42,053 bases of DNA from Candidatus Omnitrophota bacterium (GCA_023247055.1 JAHFHF010000020.1:1-42053); one strand, 5' to 3'; counted from the stretch's first letter, positions 14,725-24,144 are shown. The notes: generated by a model from the letters alone, not told the origin. Made by a program: numbers and translations.

Positions 14725-15768
14725 ATGAAGCAAATGATGGTTCGTCTAAAAAAGATTTCCGCTCTTAAAATTCTTTTCTGCTTTATGATTTCCCAATCGG
14801 GTTTTATTCCGGAAAGCCAGGCCTGGGGTGTCAGCATCACAGCGCCTTCCGCCATTCTGTTGGATTCGGCAAGCCAGCGTTTGACTTTTTCAAAGACCCC
14901 GCATCTGCGCCGCCAGCCGGCCAGTACGACCAAGGTGATGACGGCCATTGTGGCCTATGAGACCCTGCCGCTTGACCGTGTGATTACCATTCCGCGTTTT
15001 GTGACATCTGTAGAACCGTCCAAAGCTTATCTGCGGCCGGGTGAAAAATATTACGTGCGCGATTTGATCCGCGCAACGCTGATTAGTTCCGCGAATGATG
15101 CCGCCGAAGTTTTGGCCATTGCGGTGGCCGGATCTATGCCGCGTTTTGCGGCCCGAATGAATGCCAAAGCGAAAGCGATCGGCTGCCGCAATAGCAAGTT
15201 TGTGCGCTCCAGCGGACTGCCGGCTTTAAACCAGTATTCGTCGGCCTATGACTTAGCCGTGATCATGCGTTATGCCGAACGGCATCCGTTTTTGGTGGAC
15301 ACGCTTAAAGTTCGCACTACGCAGATCCGCAGTCTGCACGGCCGCCGGATTTATCTGAGAAATCATAACAAGATGCTGTGGCGCGACCGGCGCGAAGTCG
15401 TCGGTAAAACCGGCTGGACGCGCAATGCGCGGCATTGTTTCGTGGGGCATATGCGTGTTGCGAACAAAAAAGTGCTTGTCGCGATTATGGGCAGCCATTC
15501 GCTCTGGCGTGATTTGACGAAGCTTTTGGATTATACATTTGGATCCAGTTGGGGCCGCCGCAGTGTTCACCAGCAAATGTGGGCCCTGCCGCAGCGCAAG
15601 CAAATCCAGCGCGCGCTCAAAAAAGCGGGCTACAACCCGGGTGCGGCCGATGGCTCTTTTGGCCCCCGGACCACGCAGGCTGTCAAAAAATTTCAGCGCT
15701 CCCGGGGGCTGAGGGCGGACGGCCTTGTGGGCCCTAGAACTTGGCAAAAGCTTAAAGCTTTCCTATAA
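14725..15768 (+). CDS. D-alanyl-D-alanine carboxypeptidase with C-terminal peptidoglycan-binding domain
   Basis: A 347-residue secreted penicillin-binding protein of the PBP5/DacA (peptidase S11) family. After a signal peptide (about 1-33) come the three active-site motifs: STTK at 67-70 with the nucleophile serine, SAN at 122-124, and KTG at 228-230. It would trim the terminal D-Ala of peptidoglycan pentapeptides. In place of the usual PBP5 C-terminal beta domain and amphipathic anchor it ends in a PG_binding_1 repeat (about 289-347: QIQRALKKAGYNPGAADGSF, GPRTTQAVKKFQ, DGLVGPRTWQKLKAFL), giving a binding rather than membrane-anchoring tail. The start has a GCGAGGATAG ribosome binding region. 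Its last bases contain the promoter of the next gene. Confidence 0.92.
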   Translation: MKQMMVRLKKISALKILFCFMISQSGFIPESQAWGVSITAPSAILLDSASQRLTFSKTPHLRRQPASTTKVMTAIVAYETLPLDRVITIPRFVTSVEPSKAYLRPGEKYYVRDLIRATLISSANDAAEVLAIAVAGSMPRFAARMNAKAKAIGCRNSKFVRSSGLPALNQYSSAYDLAVIMRYAERHPFLVDTLKVRTTQIRSLHGRRIYLRNHNKMLWRDRREVVGKTGWTRNARHCFVGHMRVANKKVLVAIMGSHSLWRDLTKLLDYTFGSSWGRRSVHQQMWALPQRKQIQRALKKAGYNPGAADGSFGPRTTQAVKKFQRSRGLRADGLVGPRTWQKLKAFL

Positions 15769-15769
15769 T
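15741..15769 (+). promoter_or_regulatory. sigma-70-type promoter for the glucoamylase-like gene
   Basis: TTGGCA (15741-15746, 5 of 6), a 17-base spacer and TATAAT (15764-15769, perfect). The -10 overlaps the stop codon of the carboxypeptidase gene. Predicted start near 15776, about 44 bases before ATG 15820. Confidence 0.65.
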
Positions 15770-15819
15770 ACCTGCCTTAGCCGTTCAAATCTGATTTTGT
15801 CCCGAAGGGATTGGTCCCC

Positions 15820-18006
15820 ATGCGAAAACTTGTCTCCATTTTAACGCTCTTCATTTTTTCCATCTTCATCCCGCATTCCGGCCTTAGCGCTGCGGCCGCG
15901 CCTGCTGCCGAAAGCCCCGTTAATCTTCCCGCCGAAGTAGTTATCGCCGACTTTGAAAACGGCGAATTGACCAATCGCCTTGGCGGTGAAAGCGGTTCTT
16001 GGAATCTCGATCCTATGGACGAAAATAATTCCTATACCGATGCGGATGTGGTCGAATTGCCGCGCAAGGCCCTCGCGCCCAATAAAGCTCTCAAACTCAC
16101 CTATAGTGTTGAATCGGATCTGCCATCGCAGAATGGCTTCTGGACCAAACTCAAAGATTTTGACGGAACTTATTACGATCATCTCTATATGGACATCAAA
16201 GGTGATAGCGCCAAAGGGTTTCCCAATATTTTCAAAATCGAAATCAAAAAACCCAAACCTATCCACCCGGTCGAGGGCGAAGCCCCGCCGCCGGCCCCCG
16301 TGAGCGCCGTGGATATTGAAAAGATTAAAGGTTCCTACCGCGTTCCGGTATCTGCCAAGTGGCGGACTGTCAAGATTCCACTGAATAAAATGACGGGGCT
16401 GATGGATTACGCCGACCCTGCGGCCTGGGCCAATCCGGCGATTGGGCGCCGTAATCTGGATGAATTGGTGATCGTGTTTCAAGACCGCATGGTCTCAAAA
16501 AAAACCGGGGTGATTTACCTCGATAACATCCGTTTTGTGCATACCGGAAACCCCGGGCCTACGCCGGTGGATTTTCCGCCGCGCAAAATTGAAAAGACGG
16601 AAACGAAAATCGAGGGGATTGAATTTACCCGCTTTTTACTGAAACGCCTGGGTGGATTTGCAAACCAGACCGTTGTAAAAAAGAAATTCCCCAAAGACGA
16701 CCGCGCCTTCCTGCACGAGATCGCGCAGGATACCTGGAAATTTTTCGATCAAATTGTTGACCAGGAACATGGCCTGCCTCTGGATACCATCCAGATTGGC
16801 GAAACCGCGGCAGTCGATGATAAAACCTGGGTGGGCGACTACACCAACGTCACGAACATCGGCGTTTACTTCATGTGCCTGGTGTCGGCCTATGATCTCG
16901 GATTTTTAAGCAAAGAAGAAACGATCCGGCGCATCCGGCTGACGATGACCACGCTGGAAAAAGTCCAATACCATGAGAGCGGTTTTCCCTACAATTACTA
17001 CGATACAACAACGGCCGAGCGTACCAGTTATTTTGTTTCGCTGGTCGACAGCGGCTGGCTGGTGGCCGGACTTTATGTGGCCAAGAATGCGTTTCCGGAA
17101 GAGTTGACGGAGCAGGCCGGACGCCTGATTGGCCGTGGCAATTTTAATTTTTTCTACGATCCTGTGGAACGCCAAATGTTTCATGGGTTTTATGAGCACC
17201 TTGGCGTACCGTCCGATTATCATTACGGTGTTTTCTACACAGAGCCGCGTGCAGCCAGTTACCTCGCCATTGCCCGCGGTGAAGTGCCGGAAGAACACTG
17301 GTTTATGGGGATGATTCGTACTTTTCCGGAAGAATACGGCTGGCAGCAGATGCGTCCGATCAACCGCAGTCCCAAAACCACACTGGGTTATACCTACAGC
17401 GGGGGCTATTACGAATGGAAAGGCCTGCGCTATCTTCCGAGTTGGGGCGGGTCGGCGTTTGAAGCCTTGATGCCCGGGCTGATTCTTAAAGAAAAAGAAT
17501 TGGCCCCCCAGGGTTTAGGCCTCAACAATAAGCGGCAGGTCCTGGGACAGATCCGTTACGCCCGGGAAATGAAACAACCCGTTTGGGGTATGAGCCCGTG
17601 TGCGATTCCGGAAGGGGGCTATTCGGAGTATGGCGCCGCTCCCTTCGGGGCCAAAGGCTATAAGGCCGGCGTTGTGACGCCGCATGCCAGCGTGCTCGGC
17701 ATTGAGTATTACCCCAAAGCCGTAGTGCGCAATTTACGCAAACTGATCAAGAACTACGATGTGTATGGCGATTATGGTTTTTATGATTCCGTGAATGTAA
17801 AAACCGGCGCGGCCAGCCGCCGCTACCTGGCGCTAGATCAGGCCATGTTGTTTGTCGCCCTCAATAACTACCTCAATGACGGCGCGATCCGCAAACGGTT
17901 TCATGCCGAACCGGCCATGCAAAAAGCCGAAAAACTTTTAAGCGCCGAGAATTTCTTCGAAGATACGTCCATGCCCGATCCCCAGACTGGAACGGCAATT
18001 TCTTAA
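15820..18006 (+). CDS. secreted glucoamylase-like (GH144-type) protein with N-terminal carbohydrate-binding-like domain
   Basis: A 728-residue protein. Signal peptide MRKLVSILTLFIFSIFIPHS, then a beta-rich domain (about 35-230) with VIADFENGELTNRLGG and YDHLYMDIKGD, resembling CIA30/CBM-like galactose-binding folds. The C-terminal half (about 290-700) is an (alpha/alpha)6 glucoamylase-like domain: DTWKFFDQI, WVGDYTNVTNIGVY (338-351), SGFPYNYYDTTTAER, DSGWLVAGLY (410-419), YHYGVFYTEPRAASYLAI, GGSAFEALMP, TPHASVLGIEYYP (620-632), YGFYDSVNV (652-660) and LALDQAMLFVALNNY. These are the blocks of the Pfam glycoamylase family that includes endo-beta-1,2-glucanases and part of cyclic beta-1,2-glucan synthases. 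ATG 15820 follows GAAGGGA; the upstream TTG 15811 is less likely. Exact substrate is inference. Confidence 0.82.
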   Translation: MRKLVSILTLFIFSIFIPHSGLSAAAAPAAESPVNLPAEVVIADFENGELTNRLGGESGSWNLDPMDENNSYTDADVVELPRKALAPNKALKLTYSVESDLPSQNGFWTKLKDFDGTYYDHLYMDIKGDSAKGFPNIFKIEIKKPKPIHPVEGEAPPPAPVSAVDIEKIKGSYRVPVSAKWRTVKIPLNKMTGLMDYADPAAWANPAIGRRNLDELVIVFQDRMVSKKTGVIYLDNIRFVHTGNPGPTPVDFPPRKIEKTETKIEGIEFTRFLLKRLGGFANQTVVKKKFPKDDRAFLHEIAQDTWKFFDQIVDQEHGLPLDTIQIGETAAVDDKTWVGDYTNVTNIGVYFMCLVSAYDLGFLSKEETIRRIRLTMTTLEKVQYHESGFPYNYYDTTTAERTSYFVSLVDSGWLVAGLYVAKNAFPEELTEQAGRLIGRGNFNFFYDPVERQMFHGFYEHLGVPSDYHYGVFYTEPRAASYLAIARGEVPEEHWFMGMIRTFPEEYGWQQMRPINRSPKTTLGYTYSGGYYEWKGLRYLPSWGGSAFEALMPGLILKEKELAPQGLGLNNKRQVLGQIRYAREMKQPVWGMSPCAIPEGGYSEYGAAPFGAKGYKAGVVTPHASVLGIEYYPKAVVRNLRKLIKNYDVYGDYGFYDSVNVKTGAASRRYLALDQAMLFVALNNYLNDGAIRKRFHAEPAMQKAEKLLSAENFFEDTSMPDPQTGTAIS

Positions 18007-18012
18007 GTGCCC

Positions 18013-18717
18013 ATGCCTGAAACCCTTGCTCAGGACGGCATTTATAGCTTCCGCTGTTTTAGCCCCCAGGTGCGCGCCCTTTTTTCCGGCCGCGGCGTTA
18101 CGCGCGAACAATTTCCAGAGTTTGTAACAAAAGCCGGTCTAGATTCGCGCAAATTGGTGCTGGTCCATCAGGTGCATGGCACTGAAGTTTTGATGGTAAG
18201 TCCCGGCGCGCTTCCGGCCCCGGCATCTGAAGCCGATGGGCTTGTGACGGATGCGGCAGAGGTCGTGCTCGGTGTTAAAACGGCGGACTGCCTGCCTGTT
18301 TTTTTCGAAGATCCCGTATGCCGGGCCGTGGGTGTTGTACACGCCGGCTGGCGGGGTCTGCAAGCCGGTGTTTTGGAAACAGCGGTTGCAAAATTGACGC
18401 ATGCCTATGGCTCCCGGCCGGCAGATTTGACCGTGGGCATCGGCCCCGCCATCCGGGGCTGCTGTTACGAAGTGGGACCGGAATTTCGGGCATTATTTCC
18501 GGACCATTACCGGGAAGGACGCCGGAGCGGAAGCGGGCCTGGAGGCTTTTTGGATCCGGTTCGGGAGGCGTTGTCCAGGCTGGTTAAAGCGGGGATTGCA
18601 GCCAGCCGGATCACTGACAGCGGCTATTGTACGGTCTGCCGGAACGATCTTTTTTACTCTTTTCGCCAGGAAAAGACGCAGGAGCGCATCCTCTCCGTAA
18701 TGGCGTTGACAGGCTAG
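18013..18717 (+). CDS. pgeF: PgeF/YfiH family peptidoglycan-editing / purine nucleoside phosphorylase-like protein
   Basis: A 234-residue LACC1/YfiH-family protein. Metal-site residues are visible: H55 (VHQVHGTEV), C93 (KTADCLPV) and H110 (VVHAGWRGL), with the same 17-residue Cys-His spacing as Escherichia coli YfiH. GPAIRGCCYEVGPE and SGYCTVCRNDLFYSFR complete the family pattern. Members have been linked to correcting amino-acid errors in peptidoglycan precursors and to adenosine phosphorolysis/deamination. The start could also be GTG 18007, right after the previous stop; ATG 18013 is preferred. Its 3' end contains the promoter of mreB, so the location next to the cell-shape operon fits a wall-related job. 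Confidence 0.9.
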   Translation: MPETLAQDGIYSFRCFSPQVRALFSGRGVTREQFPEFVTKAGLDSRKLVLVHQVHGTEVLMVSPGALPAPASEADGLVTDAAEVVLGVKTADCLPVFFEDPVCRAVGVVHAGWRGLQAGVLETAVAKLTHAYGSRPADLTVGIGPAIRGCCYEVGPEFRALFPDHYREGRRSGSGPGGFLDPVREALSRLVKAGIAASRITDSGYCTVCRNDLFYSFRQEKTQERILSVMALTG

Positions 18718-18734
18718 ATTGATTTCGTTATACT
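18706..18734 (+). promoter_or_regulatory. strong sigma-70 promoter of the mre operon
   Basis: Perfect -35 TTGACA (18706-18711), 17-base spacer, -10 TATACT (18729-18734, 5 of 6). The -35 lies within the last codons of pgeF. Expected transcript start near 18741, about 33 bases before ATG 18774. Confidence 0.75.
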
Positions 18735-18773
18735 CCTTCCTCTTACGGCCCTTCAAAACGCCTTAAAAAACCT

Positions 18774-19838
18774 ATGTTATTTTTCGACAGACTTCTTGAC
18801 CTATTTTCCAGCGATATCGGGATTGATCTCGGTACGGCGAACACCCTTGTCTACGTGAAGGGGCAGGGCGTTGTTCTCTGCGAGCCTTCCGTTGTAGCCA
18901 TTGACCGGGCGACACATCAGGTGCTGGCTGTCGGCGAGGAAGCCAAGCGCATGCTCGGCCGTACGCCCGGAAACATCATTGCCATCCGTCCCATGAAAGA
19001 CGGCGTCATCGCGGATTTTGATATCACAGAAGCGATGCTGCGTTATTTCATCCGCAAAGTTCACCGCAAGAACCGTTTAATCAGCCCGCGCGTTGTGATT
19101 GCCGTTCCGAGCGGCATCACCGAAGTGGAAAAGCGCGCCGTCAAAGATTCAGCCGAACGCGCCGGCGCGCGCAGTCCCGTTTACCTTGTCGAAGAACCGA
19201 TTGCCGCGGCCGTTGGCGTGGGCCTTCCGATTCAGGAACCGGCCGGCAACATGATTATTGATATTGGCGGCGGCACCACGGAAATTGCCGTGATCTCGCT
19301 TTCGGGCATTGTGTTTGCGAAAAGTATCCGCATCGGCGGCGATGAATTTGATGAAGCCATTATCACGCACCTGAAAAAATCTTACAATCTGATGATCGGC
19401 GAACGCACGGCCGAGGAAATCAAAATTCGCATCGGTTCCGCCTATCCGCTTGAAGAAGAAATGACGCTCGATGTCAAAGGCCGCGACATTCTGGCCGGGC
19501 TGCCCAAGACCGTCACGATCACGAGCGAAGAAATTCGCGAAGCGCTGTCTGAGCCGATTTCGACCATTCTTGAAGCCGTACGTATTGCCCTCGAACGCAC
19601 GCCTCCGGAACTCTCCGCGGATTTGATTGATCGCGGGCTGATCCTGGCCGGCGGCGGGGCGCTCTTGCGCGGCCTGGACAAACTTGTCAGCGAAGAGACC
19701 GGCCTGCCCGTTCACATTGCGGATGATCCGTTGACGGCCATTGCGCTTGGCACCGGCCGTTATCTGAATGATTTCCACCTGCTCAAGAAGCTGTCGTTGA
19801 ATTCAAATCAAACCAAAGAATATCTAGGTGCGAGTTAA
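18774..19838 (+). CDS. mreB: rod-shape actin homologue MreB
   Basis: A 354-residue bacterial actin that polymerises under the inner membrane and positions the elongasome. Nucleotide-binding blocks are intact: [18 protein letters not shown] (phosphate 1), [18 protein letters not shown] (phosphate 2), [20 protein letters not shown] (adenosine). The N-terminal [13 protein letters not shown] is an amphipathic membrane-binding helix typical of Gram-negative MreB. The length is normal. It follows its own promoter and begins the mreB-mreC-mreD-mrdA-rodA series. Confidence 0.98.
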   Translation: MLFFDRLLDLFSSDIGIDLGTANTLVYVKGQGVVLCEPSVVAIDRATHQVLAVGEEAKRMLGRTPGNIIAIRPMKDGVIADFDITEAMLRYFIRKVHRKNRLISPRVVIAVPSGITEVEKRAVKDSAERAGARSPVYLVEEPIAAAVGVGLPIQEPAGNMIIDIGGGTTEIAVISLSGIVFAKSIRIGGDEFDEAIITHLKKSYNLMIGERTAEEIKIRIGSAYPLEEEMTLDVKGRDILAGLPKTVTITSEEIREALSEPISTILEAVRIALERTPPELSADLIDRGLILAGGGALLRGLDKLVSEETGLPVHIADDPLTAIALGTGRYLNDFHLLKKLSLNSNQTKEYLGAS

Positions 19839-19878
19839 GCTGCACCTGGCTCCCGCCGGTTAAGAAGGGTTTAAACGC

Positions 19879-20679
19879 ATGCGGCTCCGGCCTTCGCATT
19901 ATTGGATTGCGATTATCCTTCTGCCTGTCATTCTCGTAGCCTTTCACCCCCAAATTTCTCCCGCGGCCCATAATCTGGGCGACACTTTGCTCAAACCGGT
20001 CCTTTCCATAGGCAGCGGCATCGGTTATACCTTTATCGATATACGCGACGGCGTTTCACGGGCCTGGCATTCCTTGCAAGACCAGTCCGCTTATGAAACC
20101 AAGATCGCAGAACTGGAGCGTGAACTAGAAGCCGCCCGCGAAAGTGAACGTGAAAATAAACGCCTGCGCAAACTTTTGGAATTTAAAGAGACCCAGCCCG
20201 CTAAAGCCCTGCCGGCGCGCGTGATCGGCTGGGACATTTCACCTTGGCGCAAAATGATTATTCTGGATCGCGGCCGCAAAGACGGTATTCGCAAAGACAT
20301 GAGCGTGGTTGTGGCCGAGGGGCTGGTCGGCCGTATTTTTGAAGCCGGGCTGCATACTTCGCGGGCGCTCCTTTTGCTGGATCCGGAATCACGCGTCAGC
20401 GCGCTGGCTTCCGAAAGCCGGGCCCAAGGCGTGGCGATGGGAAACGGATCTGAAATTTTGACGCTCGACTATCTGGAATTGGATTCCAAGGTCAGTTTGG
20501 GTGAAACCGTACTGACCTCCGGCGCCACGGGTTTATTTCCCAAGGGAATTCCCGTGGGTAAAATCCAATCCATGGCCAAAGCCGCTGACGGACTGCACCT
20601 GGCGGCCGAATTAAAACCTGCAGTTTCGTTCAAAGAACTGGAAGAAGTGCTATGCCTCGCGTCATCACAGGCCGTCTGA
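19879..20679 (+). CDS. mreC: cell-shape protein MreC
   Basis: A 266-residue bitopic inner-membrane protein: an N-terminal membrane helix (WIAIILLPVILVAF), a coiled coil (about 70-100, ELERELEAARESERENKRLR) and a periplasmic double beta-barrel region (VIGWDISPWRKMIILDRGR, GLVGRIFEAGLHTSRALLLLDPESRVSAL). Connects MreB filaments with PBP2 and RodA. It starts 40 bases after mreB and overlaps mreD by 28 bases. Confidence 0.95.
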   Translation: MRLRPSHYWIAIILLPVILVAFHPQISPAAHNLGDTLLKPVLSIGSGIGYTFIDIRDGVSRAWHSLQDQSAYETKIAELERELEAARESERENKRLRKLLEFKETQPAKALPARVIGWDISPWRKMIILDRGRKDGIRKDMSVVVAEGLVGRIFEAGLHTSRALLLLDPESRVSALASESRAQGVAMGNGSEILTLDYLELDSKVSLGETVLTSGATGLFPKGIPVGKIQSMAKAADGLHLAAELKPAVSFKELEEVLCLASSQAV

Positions 20680-21170
20680 TTCTGTACCTGCTCCTTTGGC
20701 TTGGGGCCGAAATGACGGTCTTGCGCTCATTCCATCTGGGTGCGGCAGCGCCTTTGCCGCTTTATTTGATGGTGTTGTATGCCTGCTTGGAGTGGGGCTG
20801 GAAAACCACGATTCCAGTGGCTTTTTGCGCCGGCTTGATGCGGGACTTGGCCGGAAGCGCGCCTTTTGGCGTCGAGACCAGCGCGCTGGTGATTTCCTCG
20901 CTGGTGCTGGATCTTTTGGTCCAGAAAATCGAGCACGGCATTCTGGTTTTCCGCCTGGGTATTGCCCTAATTTTTATGGCATGCGCCCTGGCCATAAGCT
21001 ATAGTCTGACTTTGCTTTTGGGCAGCCGCACGGCGTTTGCAGCCAGCGACTTTGCGGCGCTGGCAGGTTCAGCGCTGTATTCGGCATTGCTCTACCCGTT
21101 TTTTTTCTTTCTGACCGCGCTTTGGTTTAAAGAGCGGCGGCTTTTAAGACAGTACGAGCTTTTTAGATAA
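20652..21170 (+). CDS. mreD: cell-shape membrane protein MreD
   Basis: A 172-residue protein with about five to six membrane helices and the MreD pattern GLMRDLAGSAPFGVETSALVI followed by LVQKIEHGILVFR. It is part of the elongasome with MreC and RodA. Start ATG 20652 lies inside mreC (28-base overlap), indicating translational coupling. A long palindromic repeat follows its stop. Confidence 0.93.
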   Translation: MPRVITGRLILYLLLWLGAEMTVLRSFHLGAAAPLPLYLMVLYACLEWGWKTTIPVAFCAGLMRDLAGSAPFGVETSALVISSLVLDLLVQKIEHGILVFRLGIALIFMACALAISYSLTLLLGSRTAFAASDFAALAGSALYSALLYPFFFFLTALWFKERRLLRQYELFR

Positions 21171-21177
21171 TAATGCT

Positions 21178-21315
21178 GTGTGCGAGTTTCCCCCCTCTTA
21201 AATCTCCCCCCGAAAAGCACGGGGGGAGAAAAGGGCGATAGGCGTCAGTTTCCTCCCCCGTGCTCTCCGGGGGAGGACTAAGGTGGGGGGGGGAAAGCGC
21301 AGTAAATTCGCACAC
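21178..21315. repeat. large imperfect palindromic repeat between mreD and mrdA
   Basis: Outer arms GTGTGCGA (21178-21185) and TCGCACAC (21308-21315) enclose C-runs on the left and G-runs on the right. The core holds two hairpin-forming units (a run of C, GAAAAGCAC, a run of G near 21203-21229; and CTCCCCCGTGCTC...GGGGGAG near 21253-21277). The left unit's AGCACGGGGG can also pair with the right unit's CCCCCGTGCT. The size (about 140 bp) and nested symmetry suggest a MITE/REP-like element; as RNA it could lower downstream expression. Confidence 0.65.
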
Positions 21316-21340
21316 GGCATTAGATAACTAGGATTTCTTA

Positions 21341-23065
21341 ATGCGTTTCATTATTTTTAGGTGGATGATTTACGGCGGGCTGGCGCTTTTGGGATTGAGT
21401 CTTTTCCGCACGCAAGTCCTGCAAGGGGCCGAATACCGCCGCCTCGGCGAACAAAATCGCATCCGTCTTATTCCGCTGGAGGCCGCGCGCGGCAAGGTGC
21501 TGGATGCCCGCGGACACGCCCTGGCCACCAACCGCATTTCCTACAATCTGATCGCGACGCCCGAAGACGTCACGCCTGAAGTTTTTACGCGGCTTTCCAA
21601 AATTCTGAAAATTCCCGAAAAAGAAATCCGCCGCCGCATGAGCGCGCCGCGCGAATATCCTTTTGCGCCGGCCATGATCCAGCCGGACATCAGCCGCGCC
21701 ATCGTTTTTATCGTCGAAGAATTGAAACCCGAACTGCCAGGCGTGTCTGTGCAGGTGAGCGGCCTGCGTTTTTATCCCTACCACACCGCCGCGTCGCATC
21801 TGATCGGCTACATTGGAAAAATTAATCCGCGCGAATACGAAAATTTGGATCGCGAACGGTTTGGTATGAATTCACTTTTAGGCCGCGCGGGGATTGAAAA
21901 AATTTATGACAATGCCTTGCGCGGCTGGCGCGGCGGGCGTCAGATCGAAGTCGATGCTAAAGGAAATTTTGTGCGCGTCCTTTCCGAACGCCGGCCGGAA
22001 CCCGGCGAGGACCTGGTGCTGACGCTTGATTTAGAATTGCAGGAAAAAATCGACGCTATGATCCAGGGCCGTCACGCTTCGGTGGCTGTTCTGGATCTGC
22101 AGACCGAAGGCATTATTGCGCTGGCCAGTTCGCCGGCCTATGATCCCAATGTCTTTGTTTCGCCGGGAAAAAGCCAGGAGCGCGTGGCGCTTTTGCAGGA
22201 CAAAGAGGCGCCTATGCTCGACCGCGGCACGGGCTCGGCTTATCCGCCGGGTTCGGTTTTTAAGCTGGTGACCGCGCTCGCAGCACTTGAAACCGGCAAG
22301 ATTACGCCGAATACGCGTTTTAAATGTACCGGCGGCGTCCGTTTAGGCAAACGCCGGTTTCACTGCTGGCTAAAAGAAGGCCATGGCTCGCTCAACTTGT
22401 ATGAAGCCATCGAACGTTCCTGCAATACGTATTTTTACCAGCTGGGCCAGCGGCTTTCACCGGACGACATTGCCCATTATGCGCGTGAATTAGGGCTGGG
22501 AGACGTGATGAAACTGGAAGTCACCGATATGACGCCCGGCTTGGTGCCCGACCGCGCCTGGAAGCGGCAGCGCTACCGCGAACCCTGGTATGCCGGGGAG
22601 ACCCTGAGTTTTGCGATCGGCCAAAGTTATCTATTGACCTCGCCGATTCAAATTCTACGGCTTTCCGCCATTATTGCCAACGAGGGCCAGCGTGTTGAGC
22701 CGCGTCTGGTTTTGAACGCTCTCAAAGACGAACCCAAGGCAGACGGCCGGCCGCGTGTGGCGATTCGCGAAGAAAATCTAAAAATTATTAAAAAAGCCAT
22801 GCTCAACGTCGTTGAATCGGACATGGGGACAGGGCAGTTTGCCCGCGTCGATTTCGACAAAATGGCGGCCAAGACCGGCACAGCGCAGGCCCCGCCGAAT
22901 CAAGCGCACAGCTGGATGACCGGTTTTTTCCCGTATGACAATCCTAAAATTGCTTTTGTGGCCTTTGTCGAACACGGCGGGCCCGGCGGGATCACAGCCG
23001 CAAAACTGGTTACGGACACGGTTAAAATTTGGCATGAACTCGATGCGCGCCCCCGCGTGGCTTAA
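21341..23065 (+). CDS. mrdA: penicillin-binding protein 2 (elongasome transpeptidase)
   Basis: A 574-residue class B penicillin-binding protein. An N-terminal membrane anchor (residues about 4-22) leads to the pedestal domain (IRLIPLEAARGKVLDARG, LIGYIGKI, GRAGIEKIYDNALRG). The transpeptidase domain has the nucleophile motif SVFK (S305-K308, in YPPGSVFKLV), SCN (360-362) and KTG (511-513). It cross-links peptidoglycan during side-wall growth together with RodA, which follows directly and overlaps its end. It is separated from mreD by a 170-base gap filled with the palindromic repeat. Confidence 0.97.
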   Translation: MRFIIFRWMIYGGLALLGLSLFRTQVLQGAEYRRLGEQNRIRLIPLEAARGKVLDARGHALATNRISYNLIATPEDVTPEVFTRLSKILKIPEKEIRRRMSAPREYPFAPAMIQPDISRAIVFIVEELKPELPGVSVQVSGLRFYPYHTAASHLIGYIGKINPREYENLDRERFGMNSLLGRAGIEKIYDNALRGWRGGRQIEVDAKGNFVRVLSERRPEPGEDLVLTLDLELQEKIDAMIQGRHASVAVLDLQTEGIIALASSPAYDPNVFVSPGKSQERVALLQDKEAPMLDRGTGSAYPPGSVFKLVTALAALETGKITPNTRFKCTGGVRLGKRRFHCWLKEGHGSLNLYEAIERSCNTYFYQLGQRLSPDDIAHYARELGLGDVMKLEVTDMTPGLVPDRAWKRQRYREPWYAGETLSFAIGQSYLLTSPIQILRLSAIIANEGQRVEPRLVLNALKDEPKADGRPRVAIREENLKIIKKAMLNVVESDMGTGQFARVDFDKMAAKTGTAQAPPNQAHSWMTGFFPYDNPKIAFVAFVEHGGPGGITAAKLVTDTVKIWHELDARPRVA

Positions 23066-24128
23066 AGACACCTACTGGCCGTTTGTGGCCGCGATTGCCG
23101 GGTTGCTGGCCATCAGCCTGCTTTTTGTTTACAGCGCATCGCACTTTGATCCGGGCCGTTATGAAGTCAAACAAGTTTTTTGGATCGCGCTGGCCTGCAT
23201 CGTGTTTTTGGCCAGCAGTGCCTTAGGCTACCGGACTTTTCTTGGCGCGGCGCCTTTTTTTTATCTCATTGTGGCTGCGGCCCTGCTTTTTGTTTTAGCA
23301 GCCGGCCGCACCACTCTTGGCGCGCAGCGCTGGATTCAGCTGGGGCCGCTGGCGCTTCAGCCCTCCGAATTTGCCAAACTGGCGCTGGTTCTTTTTTTGG
23401 CGGATTTTCTCGGGGACCGTCCCATTATTGAGCAGGAAGGCAAAACGCTTTTTCAGGCGCTTTTGATCGTGCTTATACCGCTGGGGCTGATTTTAAAACA
23501 GCCTGATCTCGGCACCGGCATGGTGGTGCTGGCCATGATGATCACGATTTTATTCATGTGGGGCCTGCGCGCCCGCTTTTTTATCGGGGCTCTGGTGACG
23601 GCCGCGGCCGCGGCTCCTTTTTTATGGACGCTGCTTAAAAGCTATCAGAAAAAACGGATTTTGGTTTTTCTGGATCCCGGCTCTGATCCGCTGGGCGCCG
23701 GCTATACGGCGATTCAATCTAAAATCGCAGTGGGTTCAGGCGGTTTTCTGGGCAAGGGTTATCTTGCCGGGACGCAGACCCAGCTTCAGTTTGTGCCGGA
23801 GCATCATACCGATTTTATTTTCTGCGTTTTTGGCGAAGAGTGGGGATTCGCAGGCTCGCTGATTTTGCTGGGGCTGTATACGCTGCTTTTTAGTTCCGCT
23901 TTCCGCATTATTGCAGCGACCACTGATATGAAAGCCCGTTTGCTGGGCAGCGGTATTCTGGCCATGCTTTTTATGCAGGTTTTTGTGAACATCGGCATGA
24001 GTGTCGGCCTGATGCCGATTACCGGAATTACGCTCCCGCTGGTCAGCTACGGCGGGTCATCGATGCTTTCGACGGCCGTGGCCTTGGGACTGATTCTGAG
24101 TATTTACCGGGAGAGATCGATCTTTTAA
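23034..24128 (+). CDS. rodA: rod-shape peptidoglycan glycosyltransferase RodA
   Basis: A SEDS-family membrane protein of about 364 residues with roughly ten helices that polymerises glycan strands from lipid II, partnered with PBP2. Hallmarks: GAQRWIQLGPLALQPSEFAK, LKQPDLGTGMVVL, and near the end PITGITLPLVSYGGSSML. ATG 23034 and ATG 23043 are both possible and neither has a good ribosome binding site. A longer in-frame start at 22935 would add a non-conserved leader inside mrdA and is unlikely. The overlap with mrdA (32 bases) implies coupling. Confidence 0.95.
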   Translation: MNSMRAPAWLKDTYWPFVAAIAGLLAISLLFVYSASHFDPGRYEVKQVFWIALACIVFLASSALGYRTFLGAAPFFYLIVAAALLFVLAAGRTTLGAQRWIQLGPLALQPSEFAKLALVLFLADFLGDRPIIEQEGKTLFQALLIVLIPLGLILKQPDLGTGMVVLAMMITILFMWGLRARFFIGALVTAAAAAPFLWTLLKSYQKKRILVFLDPGSDPLGAGYTAIQSKIAVGSGGFLGKGYLAGTQTQLQFVPEHHTDFIFCVFGEEWGFAGSLILLGLYTLLFSSAFRIIAATTDMKARLLGSGILAMLFMQVFVNIGMSVGLMPITGITLPLVSYGGSSMLSTAVALGLILSIYRERSIF

Positions 24129-24144
24129 AAAAGTGATGGGTCAT

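Noticed and set aside
22935..23033. Longer RodA start inside mrdA
   Set aside because: It would add 33 residues translated out of frame from conserved PBP2 sequence; the RodA-like sequence begins only at 23034-23043.
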